DNA of 6,345 nt, taken from positions 1 to 6,345 of the forward strand of contig WFRT01000359.1 in the NCBI GenBank assembly GCA_015486445.1, in the 5' to 3' direction. The stretch's first letter is position 1; each line of letters begins with the position of its first letter. This document shows positions 1-4,480 of this stretch, piece by piece. The translations under genes were made by a program, and so were the position numbers. The stretch comes from Pseudomonadota bacterium (GTDB lineage: Bacteria; Desulfobacterota; Anaeroferrophillalia; Anaeroferrophillales; Tharpellaceae). The notes beneath the pieces were generated by a model. It searched no databases. It was not told where the DNA came from and worked only from the letters and a program-made list of their open reading frames with translations.

Positions 1-1
1 C

Positions 2-1123
2 ACCACCACCGGGGCCTCGATTTTGACCGAGATCCAGTCCCTGCCCCATTCGATTCTCTACTGGCGCTCCCTGACCCACTGGCTTGGAGGCATGGGGATC
101 GTGGTCCTGACGGTCGCCATCCTGCCGCTTCTGGGCATCGGCGGGCTCCAGTTCGTCAAGGCCGAAGCCCCGGGCCCGACGGTCGACAAGATAACCCCGC
201 GGATCGCCGAAACCGCCAAGTACCTCTGGTACATCTACCTCGGCATGACGGTGGCCGAGACCCTGCTCCTGAAGTTTGGCGGGATGACTTTCCTGGATGC
301 CCTGACCCACGCTTTCGGCACCGTGGCCACGGGCGGCTTCTCAACCCGGAACGCCAGCGTCGCGGCCTATGATTCCGCCTATATCGACTGGGTCATAACC
401 TTCTTCATGGTGGCCGCCGGGATGAACTTCGTTCTGCACTTTCGTTTGCTGACCGGGGGCGGCCGGGCCCTTCTCAAAAACACCGAACTAAAAGTCTACC
501 TGGCGATTTTCGTGGTTGCCACGCTGCTCGTCGCCCACGACCTCCATCTGACGGTCTACCACCGGGTCGCCGATGCTTTTCGCTATGCCGCCTTCCAGGT
601 CGCGTCGATTCTCACGACCACCGGTTTCGCCACCGCCGACTACGAGAAATGGCCCAACCTGGCCCAGGGCATTCTTTTTCTGCTGATGTTTATCGGGGGC
701 TGTTCGGGGTCGACCGGGGGCGGAATCAAGGTTATCCGGATTGTCGCCTTGTTCAAGCAGGCTTTCAACGAAATGAGATTCCTGCTGCATCCCAAGGCGG
801 TTTTTCCGTTGCGCCTGTCGGGCCAGGTGATGGGCAAGAACGTGGTCTACGCGATTTCGGGTTTCTTCTTTCTCTATATCACCATTGTCATGGTTGTCAC
901 CTTTCTCGTCAGCCTGGCCGAGGTTGACCTGCTCTCTTCACTGACCGCGGCCCTGGCCACGGTCGGCAATATCGGCCCCGGCTTCGGCCTGGTCGGACCG
1001 ACCAGGAACTACGCCGGCTTTCCCGATGCCGTGAAATGGGTGCTGAGTTTCGCGATGCTGGCCGGCCGGCTCGAGCTCTATACCGTCCTGGTGCTTTTCA
1101 CTCCCACCTTCTGGCGCTCCTGA
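2..1123 (+). CDS. trkH: Trk-type potassium uptake protein TrkH, 5' end missing
   Basis: This is the membrane channel subunit of the Trk K+ uptake system, which normally works with the cytoplasmic NAD-binding regulator TrkA. The frame is open to the left edge and already encodes TTTGASIL there, the first pore loop, so the true start lies upstream; a TTG at position 23 is internal. Compared with the usual length of about 480 residues, roughly 100-115 N-terminal residues are missing. All four selectivity-filter loops are visible: TTTGAS (2-19), ATGGFST (326-346), TTTGFAT (614-634) and TVGNIGPG (959-982), each with its conserved glycine. The GCSGSTGGGIK segment (about 698-730) after the third loop is also typical. 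Hydrophobic membrane segments alternate with the loops, and the protein ends in the usual short tail after GRLELYT. No TrkA gene is visible; it could lie upstream. The neighbouring gene is convergent. The family assignment is very secure, and TrkH fits better than KtrB because of the NFVLHFRLL segment. Confidence 0.95.
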   Translation, partial: TTTGASILTEIQSLPHSILYWRSLTHWLGGMGIVVLTVAILPLLGIGGLQFVKAEAPGPTVDKITPRIAETAKYLWYIYLGMTVAETLLLKFGGMTFLDALTHAFGTVATGGFSTRNASVAAYDSAYIDWVITFFMVAAGMNFVLHFRLLTGGGRALLKNTELKVYLAIFVVATLLVAHDLHLTVYHRVADAFRYAAFQVASILTTTGFATADYEKWPNLAQGILFLLMFIGGCSGSTGGGIKVIRIVALFKQAFNEMRFLLHPKAVFPLRLSGQVMGKNVVYAISGFFFLYITIVMVVTFLVSLAEVDLLSSLTAALATVGNIGPGFGLVGPTRNYAGFPDAVKWVLSFAMLAGRLELYTVLVLFTPTFWRS

Positions 1124-1177
1124 GCCGCTGACGGCCGGGTTTCTCCCCTCTCCCGGTGGTGCTGCTTCCCGAGAGAG

Positions 1178-1214
1178 GAAAACACGGCCGCCACTCCGGC
1201 TGCCGGGCCGGCCG
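1178..1214 (-). terminator. Probable terminator of ppiA
   Basis: Read on the minus strand just after the ppiA stop codon, a CGGCCG arm (1209-1214) pairs with CGGCCG (1185-1190) around an 18-base loop. The loop itself contains a small CCGG/CCGG hairpin. The stem is followed by TGTTTTCC on the minus strand. The U-tract is short and the loop large, so this is a moderate candidate for intrinsic termination. It sits in the convergent gap between trkH and ppiA, where a terminator is expected. No equally good structure followed by T residues was found for trkH on the plus strand. Confidence 0.4.
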
Positions 1215-1220
1215 ACAGTG

Positions 1221-1811
1221 TTACTTTGCCGCCGGGGCCGGTTTTTCCCGGTAGGCCTTGATGATGACCACCGGGGTGGCTGGAACATCGCGGTAGTGGC
1301 CCCGGGTCGTGGTCTTGACCCCGGCGATCTTGTCCATCACATTGAATCCCTTGACCACCTTGGCGAACACCGCGTAGCCGAAGCCCCGGCTGCCGTGGTC
1401 GAGGGCGCTGTTGTTCTTCAGGTTGATGAAGAACTGGCTGGTGGCGCTGTTGATGTTCGAGGTCCGGGCCATGGACAGCGTGGCGCGCAGGTTTTTCAGC
1501 CCGTTGTCGGCCTCGTTTTTGATCGGCGGCCGGGGCTCTTTCCGGTTCATTTCGGCGTCGAAGCCACCGCCCTGGATGACGAAGCCGGGGATTACCCGGT
1601 GAAAGACGGTGCCGTCGTAAAAGCCGGCGTCGACATAGTCGAGAAAGTTCTTGGCGGTGACCGGAGCCTTGTCCGGGTAGAGTTCGATGACCATGGTTCC
1701 AAGGCTGGTTTCCATGACCACCCGGGGACGTGAGGTCGAGGCCGCTTCGGCCGGCAGCCAGCTCAGGGTGAAAAGCAGCAGCCCGGCCAGCAGGACAAGT
1801 GTTTTGTTCAT
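1221..1811 (-). CDS. ppiA: Periplasmic cyclophilin-type peptidyl-prolyl cis-trans isomerase
   Basis: This enzyme catalyses cis-trans isomerisation of X-Pro peptide bonds and is expected to assist protein folding in the periplasm. The 196-residue product begins with a Sec signal peptide: a basic start (MNK), a hydrophobic core at residues 5-19, and an AEA-type cleavage site near residues 21-23. The cyclophilin domain fills residues 29-190. It contains FHRVIPGFVIQGGGF (70-84) with the catalytic Arg72 and pocket residues Phe77 and Gln80, KNEADNGL (98-105), SATSQFFINL (122-131) and GYAVFAKVVKG (145-155). From memory it resembles E. coli PpiA closely across this block. The position before LDHG, tryptophan in human cyclophilin A and phenylalanine in E. 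coli PpiA, is Ala136 here, so weak cyclosporin binding is expected. The tail is short and rich in Pro, Ala and Lys. The ATG is supported by AAGGAG six bases upstream (1818-1823 on the complement). It lies last in a row of minus-strand genes, 127 bases after the small gene. Confidence 0.95.
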   Translation of the reverse strand: MNKTLVLLAGLLLFTLSWLPAEAASTSRPRVVMETSLGTMVIELYPDKAPVTAKNFLDYVDAGFYDGTVFHRVIPGFVIQGGGFDAEMNRKEPRPPIKNEADNGLKNLRATLSMARTSNINSATSQFFINLKNNSALDHGSRGFGYAVFAKVVKGFNVMDKIAGVKTTTRGHYRDVPATPVVIIKAYREKPAPAAK

Positions 1812-1856
1812 TTTATTCTCCTTATGTTTTTTTGTAACTATTCAGCTAAAATTTAT

Positions 1857-1890
1857 CTCCCCTCTTTCAGGAGGGGTGGGGGTGGTTTTT
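1857..1890. repeat. REP-like palindromic element, single copy here
   Basis: A perfect hairpin, CCCCTC (1859-1864), loop TTTCAG, GAGGGG (1871-1876), is followed on the plus strand by GTGGGGGTGGTTTTT-like sequence running to 1890. The combination of a C-run/G-run palindrome and a flanking GGGTGGTTTTT head is the architecture of the short dispersed intergenic repeats (REP type) found in many proteobacterial genomes. It sits in the gap between the small minus-strand gene and ppiA, a typical place for such elements. Only one copy is present in the window, so membership of a repeat family is inference. On the minus strand the hairpin is followed by AGATAAATTTTAG, which is a poor terminator tail, although a structural role in mRNA stability is possible. 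Confidence 0.5.
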
Positions 1891-1938
1891 CTTAACGCTT
1901 AGCGAAGGAAAGCCGCCCCCGCCCCTTCTTTTTTATCG

Positions 1939-2223
1939 TTAATCTTTCAGCCAGCCTGCCAGGGCCGCAACGATTTTTTTGGCTTGGTCCCGGCTGGAGA
2001 TGTTGAACTTGGACTGGGGGATATAGTTTCCCTTGAGCTTGCGGTAGCGGCGGATGGTGAAGAGATCCGGGCCGAAATCCTCTTTTTTCCGGTCCCACTG
2101 CCGGTAGCGAAAGAGAATCGTGGTCCAGGCTCCGCGCGAGAGTACCTCCTTGTCCAACTCCCGGACCAGCTGCTGGCCGTCTTCTTCGTAGTTTAAGGTT
2201 ATCTCTTCAATGGTTTCAGCCAT
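1939..2223 (-). CDS. Small protein, possible PC4/YdbC-like nucleic-acid-binding domain
   Basis: I do not recognise this 94-residue product by name. The ATG at 2223 is chosen because AAGGAG lies nine bases upstream; the frame stays open to an ATG at 2292 but that extension has no ribosome site and reads as low-complexity GC sequence. Residues 1-25 are acidic (MAETIEEIT, NYEEDGQQ). The rest is basic and aromatic: VLSRGAW (27-33), TILFRYRQWD (35-44), LFTIRRYR (54-61), GNYIPQSKFNISS (65-77), then a helix-like DQAKKIVAALAGWL (79-92). The order of several beta-strands with a Trp near the start, an IR-y-r strand, a KF-NISS strand and one C-terminal helix resembles bacterial PC4/YdbC single-stranded nucleic-acid-binding proteins. 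This is pattern-level inference only. No signal peptide or membrane segment is present. It lies 96 bases downstream of the PIN-PhoH gene on the same strand, compatible with a shared nucleic-acid role. That it is a real gene is well supported by its ribosome site and composition; its function is uncertain. Confidence 0.8.
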   Translation of the reverse strand: MAETIEEITLNYEEDGQQLVRELDKEVLSRGAWTTILFRYRQWDRKKEDFGPDLFTIRRYRKLKGNYIPQSKFNISSRDQAKKIVAALAGWLKD

Positions 2224-2240
2224 GGTGACGTTCTCCTTCG

Positions 2241-2260
2241 GGGTTGCAGGGTTGCAGGTT
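2241..2260. repeat. Short tandem repeat of an 8-base unit
   Basis: The unit GGGTTGCA occurs twice in tandem (2241-2248 and 2249-2256) followed by a partial third copy, GGTT. It lies just upstream of the ribosome site of the small minus-strand gene, where its complement reads as TGCAACCC units in the mRNA leader. Such repeats can change copy number by slippage, but 2.5 copies is few and no function is evident. Confidence 0.6.
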
Positions 2261-2263
2261 AGG

Positions 2264-2286
2264 CCGGCCCCGCGGAACGGGACCGG
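2264..2286 (-). other. Strong GC hairpin between phoH-like gene and small gene
   Basis: On the minus strand CCGGTCCC pairs with GGGGCCGG (one T:G wobble) around a seven-base loop, giving an eight-base-pair stem. It lies downstream of the PIN-PhoH stop codon and upstream of the small gene's ribosome site. The sequence after the stem on the minus strand is CCTAACCTGCAACC, without a T-run, so it is not a classical intrinsic terminator. It could protect a 3' end, pause polymerase or separate expression of the two genes. Confidence 0.4.
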
Positions 2287-2319
2287 AAGCAAGCGGGCTG
2301 GGCCCGGTGCCGGAAAAGA

Positions 2320-3660
2320 CTACAGCAGGTTGCTGGCCAGCTCCGCCAGCCGGGAGCGTTCCCCCTTCTCGAGGTTGACATGGGCATAGAGCTTCTGCCC
2401 CTGCATCTTGGCGATAATATGGCTCAACCCGTTGGAGTGGCTGTCGAGGTAGGGATGGTCAATCTGGAAGATGTCGCCGGTCAAAATGATCTTGGTGCCT
2501 TCCCCGGCCCGGGTGATGATGGTTTTGACCTCGTGCGGGGTCAGATTCTGGGCCTCGTCGACGATAAAGAAGATCTTTACCAGGCTGCGGCCGCGAATGA
2601 AGGAGAGGGCGGAAATGACCAGCTTTTCCTCCTCGAGAAGGTTGCGGAAATGGGGTGAGTTGTCACCTTCCCGGTTATGTGACTGGATGACTCCGAGGTT
2701 GTCGAAAAGGGGCTGGGTGTAAGGTGAAATTTTGGACTTGATGTCGCCCGGCAGATAGCCGATATCCTTGTTGCTGAGAGGCACCAGCGGTCTGGACAGG
2801 TAGATCTGCCGATACCTCCGGCGCAACTCGAGGCCGGCCGCCAGGGCGAGCAGGGTTTTACCGGTGCCGGCCTTGCCGGTCAGGGTGACCAGGGGGATGT
2901 CGGGATTGAGCAGGGCGTCGAGGGCGAAAATCTGTTCGGCGTTGCGGGGAGTGATGCCGGCGACGCTTTTTCTGGTTAGCAGCCGCAGGCGTTTTTTCTC
3001 CCAGTCGCTGGTAACCAGGGCCGATTTGCCCGAAACCGATTTCAGGATCAGGTATTCATTGACGGTCAGCGGCTTTTTCAGGGGGAGTTCATCCAGGGCT
3101 GGTTTTTCTTCCTCGCCGTAGAGCCGGTCGAGGAGGTCGTCGTCGATTCCGGTCACCGTCCGGGTCCCGGTGTAGAGGGTTTTGATATCGGCGATGCGGT
3201 CGCTGGTGTAGTCCTCGGCGAAAATGCCGACCGCCTTGGCCTTCATTCTCAGGTTGACATCCTTGGTGATCAGGATCACCTTGAGGCCGGGATTTTCCCG
3301 GCTGATGATAAAGGCCAGGTTGAGAATGTGGTGGTCGGGCTTGGCCGGGGAAAAACTGCCTTTGAGTTCGGCGGCCATCTCTTCGTCGAGGCGGATGAAG
3401 ATCCGGCCCCGGCCGGGCCCCAGGCTGATGCCCCGGCCGAAGATTTCGGAGCCGCAGAGCTGGTCCAGGGTCCGGACGAACTCCCGGGCGTGGTAATTGA
3501 TAATCTCGTTGCCGCGTTTGAAGTGGTCCAGCTCTTCCAGAACTGTAATTGGAATGACAATGTCGTTGCCCTTGAAATGGTTGAGCAGGGAGCTGTCATG
3601 AAGAATGACGTTGGTATCGATAACGAAAATCTTTTTTCCCGCCGGTTTTTTTTCAGTCAT
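2320..3660 (-). CDS. phoH2: PIN-PhoH fusion protein: predicted ribonuclease and ATPase/helicase
   Basis: This 446-residue cytoplasmic protein joins a PIN ribonuclease domain to a PhoH-type P-loop ATPase, the architecture called PhoH2 (YlaK in Bacillus); mycobacterial PhoH2 has been described as an RNA helicase with RNase activity. The PIN domain spans about residues 10-155: FVIDTNVILHD gives Asp15, VLEELD gives Glu42/Glu43, and Asp109, the TKD Asp134 and Asp150 fill the expected acidic positions, so it looks catalytically intact. A linker (about 160-240) follows. The PhoH domain occupies 240-446: Walker A GKAGTGKT (262-269), SRPLVP (289-294), GYLPGD (301-306), Walker B IFFIVDEAQN (363-372) and the sensor-like ILTGDIFQID (392-401). 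Length is normal for the fusion. The ATG has GGAG eight bases upstream. The gene lies between the rhomboid gene, upstream by 114 bases, and the small PC4-like gene, downstream, all on the same strand. No antitoxin-like PhoAT gene overlaps its start, unlike the mycobacterial arrangement. Confidence 0.93.
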   Translation of the reverse strand: MTEKKPAGKKIFVIDTNVILHDSSLLNHFKGNDIVIPITVLEELDHFKRGNEIINYHAREFVRTLDQLCGSEIFGRGISLGPGRGRIFIRLDEEMAAELKGSFSPAKPDHHILNLAFIISRENPGLKVILITKDVNLRMKAKAVGIFAEDYTSDRIADIKTLYTGTRTVTGIDDDLLDRLYGEEEKPALDELPLKKPLTVNEYLILKSVSGKSALVTSDWEKKRLRLLTRKSVAGITPRNAEQIFALDALLNPDIPLVTLTGKAGTGKTLLALAAGLELRRRYRQIYLSRPLVPLSNKDIGYLPGDIKSKISPYTQPLFDNLGVIQSHNREGDNSPHFRNLLEEEKLVISALSFIRGRSLVKIFFIVDEAQNLTPHEVKTIITRAGEGTKIILTGDIFQIDHPYLDSHSNGLSHIIAKMQGQKLYAHVNLEKGERSRLAELASNLL

Positions 3661-3719
3661 CTGGTCATCTCCAGGTCTGGATAAGGCAACGTTTCAAAGT
3701 CGGGCCCTGTTTTCTGGTG

Positions 3720-3733
3720 CCGGTTTAAGCCGG
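3720..3733. promoter_or_regulatory. Near-perfect palindrome upstream of the PIN-PhoH gene
   Basis: CCGGTTTAAGCCGG is a 14-base inverted repeat with a single central-arm T:G mismatch and no loop, the geometry of a dimeric regulator's operator rather than of an RNA hairpin. It lies about 60 bases upstream of the PIN-PhoH start codon and 41 bases past the rhomboid stop codon. In a GC-rich genome CCGG arms are frequent, so this is only a candidate site. Confidence 0.25.
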
Positions 3734-3758
3734 TCGCAGGTCCATCTTGAATGGTCAA

Positions 3759-3773
3759 AAGCTGATTTTGCCG
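3759..3773. repeat. 15-base direct repeat, copy 1 (upstream of PIN-PhoH)
   Basis: AAGCTGATTTTGCCG occurs here, directly after the rhomboid stop codon, and again identically at 4359-4373, exactly 600 bases away, so the two copies bracket the rhomboid gene. On the minus strand this copy reads CGGCAAAATCAGCTT and runs into TTTTGACC, which resembles a -35 box (TTGACC, 3753-3758). No convincing -10 box follows at 16-18 bases, so promoter activity here is uncertain. Confidence 0.6.
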
Positions 3774-3774
3774 G

Positions 3775-4323
3775 TCAGCGGCCCCGGAGCAGGCCGTAGA
3801 AAGCTCCGACCACGCCGCCGGTGAGATGGGCGAACTGGGAGATGTTGTCGTTTCCCAGGGAGCTGTAGATCTCGTTGCCCAGGTAGAGCAGGGCGACGAG
3901 GATCAGGGTCAGGGGAACCTCTCCGGCCCGGATGTTGGAGCAGGAGCTCAGGAGTATCAGCATGAAGACGATGCCGCTGGCCCCCAGCAGGCCGGTAGTG
4001 AAGAAAGCGGCGTTGAGCAGGGCCGTGAGCAGGGCCGTGACGAGGATCATTTCAAACAGCACCAGGGAGCCGTATTTTTCTTCGTTGATCGGCCCGATCA
4101 GCAGGAGCAGGGAAAGATTGGCGGTCAGGTGGGAGAAACTGCCGTGCCCCAGGATGTAGGTGAAGAACTGGATGTAGTGCAGGGGATTGGAACTTTTCAG
4201 GCCGGGATAGGCGGTAAAGAAGGCGCGGGTAGTGGCCCCGTCGGTCAGGATGCCGGCTCCCATGGCGGCGCAGCAGGCCAGGGCCAGGGTCAGGGTGACC
4301 GGGGCGTTGTAACGGATTTTCAT
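3775..4323 (-). CDS. Rhomboid-family intramembrane serine protease
   Basis: Rhomboids cleave transmembrane helices of substrate proteins within the inner membrane using a Ser-His dyad. The 182-residue product is nearly all membrane: hydrophobic segments at about 9-26, 67-79, 86-108, 112-128, 136-150 and 165-180 fit the minimal six-helix rhomboid core. The catalytic serine is Ser116 in GASG (114-117), and the catalytic histidine is His166 in AHLTGGVVG (165-173). His65 and Asn69 form the conserved HxxxN of helix 2 (GHGSFSHLTANLS), and a GPINEEKYGS stretch (77-86) matches the family's G-x-x-x-E-x-x-G. It is therefore expected to be active. There is no extra cytoplasmic or regulatory domain. Substrates cannot be read from the sequence. 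The ATG at 4323 has no Shine-Dalgarno sequence, and the in-frame upstream stop at 4357-4359 leaves no better start; a promoter directly abuts it, so the mRNA is probably leaderless. The gene is bracketed by a 15-base direct repeat and is divergent from the GspE-like ATPase. Confidence 0.92.
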   Translation of the reverse strand: MKIRYNAPVTLTLALACCAAMGAGILTDGATTRAFFTAYPGLKSSNPLHYIQFFTYILGHGSFSHLTANLSLLLLIGPINEEKYGSLVLFEMILVTALLTALLNAAFFTTGLLGASGIVFMLILLSSCSNIRAGEVPLTLILVALLYLGNEIYSSLGNDNISQFAHLTGGVVGAFYGLLRGR

Positions 4324-4330
4324 GAAAACA

Positions 4331-4360
4331 AGAATAGTGTGGGACGCTCGACCTTGTCAA
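4331..4360 (-). promoter_or_regulatory. Sigma-70-type promoter of the rhomboid gene
   Basis: On the minus strand TTGACA (4355-4360), a perfect -35 consensus, is followed after 18 bases by TATTCT (4331-4336), four of six matches to the -10 consensus including the T-A at the start and the final T. Transcription would begin about seven bases further on, near 4324, immediately at the rhomboid ATG (4321-4323). The missing ribosome-binding site fits this prediction of a leaderless or nearly leaderless transcript. Confidence 0.6.
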
Positions 4361-4373
4361 GCTGATTTTGCCG
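4359..4373. repeat. 15-base direct repeat, copy 2 (upstream of rhomboid)
   Basis: This copy is identical to 3759-3773. On the minus strand it reads CGGCAAAATCAGCTT, and its last two bases are the first two of the TTGACA -35 box of the rhomboid gene. Its position directly upstream of a -35 element would suit an activator site or an UP-like element, while its bracketing of one gene would also suit an old duplication or insertion scar. Confidence 0.6.
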
Positions 4374-4386
4374 CAACCTTTAATCT

Positions 4387-4419
4387 CCGGTTGACCGGTT
4401 CATCCGAGTCCGGACCGGT
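4387..4419. promoter_or_regulatory. Clustered CCGG dyads upstream of the GspE-like gene
   Basis: CCGGT-TG-ACCGG (4387-4398) is an inverted repeat. The palindrome ACCGGT occurs at 4394-4399 and again at 4414-4419, exactly 20 bases apart, about two helical turns, so the two sites would face the same side of the DNA. They lie about 35-67 bases upstream of the start site predicted from the sigma-54 promoter and between the two divergent promoters. They are candidate sites for a regulator of either gene. High GC content makes CCGG common, so confidence is low. Confidence 0.3.
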
Positions 4420-4427
4420 AAAGTGCC

Positions 4428-4443
4428 TGGCAGGATATATGCA
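4428..4443 (+). promoter_or_regulatory. Sigma-54 (RpoN) type promoter of the GspE-like gene
   Basis: TGGCAGGATATATGCA matches the -24/-12 consensus TGGCAC-N5-TTGCA with two mismatches. The invariant GG (4429-4430) and GC (4441-4442) have the correct spacing, and a T-run follows the -12 element. Transcription would start near 4453, leaving a leader of under 30 bases before the ATG at 4481. Sigma-54 control of pilus genes is well known (for example pilA in several proteobacteria), so the location is biologically sensible. A bacterial enhancer-binding protein would be needed; none is encoded in the window. Confidence 0.55.
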
Positions 4444-4458
4444 TTGTTTTTTTTCCCT

Positions 4459-4480
4459 GGAGGTGTCATAGAGTAAATCC
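4459..4480 (+). promoter_or_regulatory. Ribosome-binding region of the GspE-like gene, odd spacing
   Basis: A strong GGAGGT (4459-4464) lies 16 bases before the ATG at 4481, farther than the usual 5-9. An in-frame TAG at 4469-4471 rules out an upstream start between them. A weaker GAG (4471-4473) sits at a normal seven bases and may be the element used. The strong site would otherwise suit only a three-codon GTG-TCA-TAG frame. Confidence 0.4.

Noticed and set aside
23..1123. TTG at 23 as the start of trkH
   Set aside because: The frame is open to the window edge and the codons before it encode TTTGASI of the first pore loop, so the gene starts outside the window.
1147..1178. Hairpin CCTCTC/GAGAGG with inner CGG/CCG as a terminator of trkH
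   Set aside because: It has a mismatch, a long loop and is followed on the plus strand by AAAAC rather than a T-run.
1218..1733. A 171-codon open frame on the plus strand over ppiA
   Set aside because: Antisense to a well-conserved cyclophilin; no ribosome site or domain.
1904..1934. GAAGG/CCTTC followed by a T-run as a plus-strand terminator
   Set aside because: The stem is only five base pairs with a 15-base loop, and no plus-strand gene ends nearby.
1939..2292. Start of the small gene at the ATG at 2292 rather than 2223
   Set aside because: The extra 23 residues overlap a hairpin and a tandem repeat and lack a ribosome site; the ATG at 2223 has AAGGAG at good spacing.
3826..4365. A 179-codon open frame on the plus strand over the rhomboid gene
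   Set aside because: The product is low-complexity Gly/Gln/Glu sequence antisense to an intact rhomboid with all catalytic residues.
4391..4419. TTGACC at 4391 as the -35 box of a plus-strand sigma-70 promoter
   Set aside because: No acceptable -10 hexamer lies 16-18 bases downstream (ACCGGT is found there); the sigma-54 site is a much better match.
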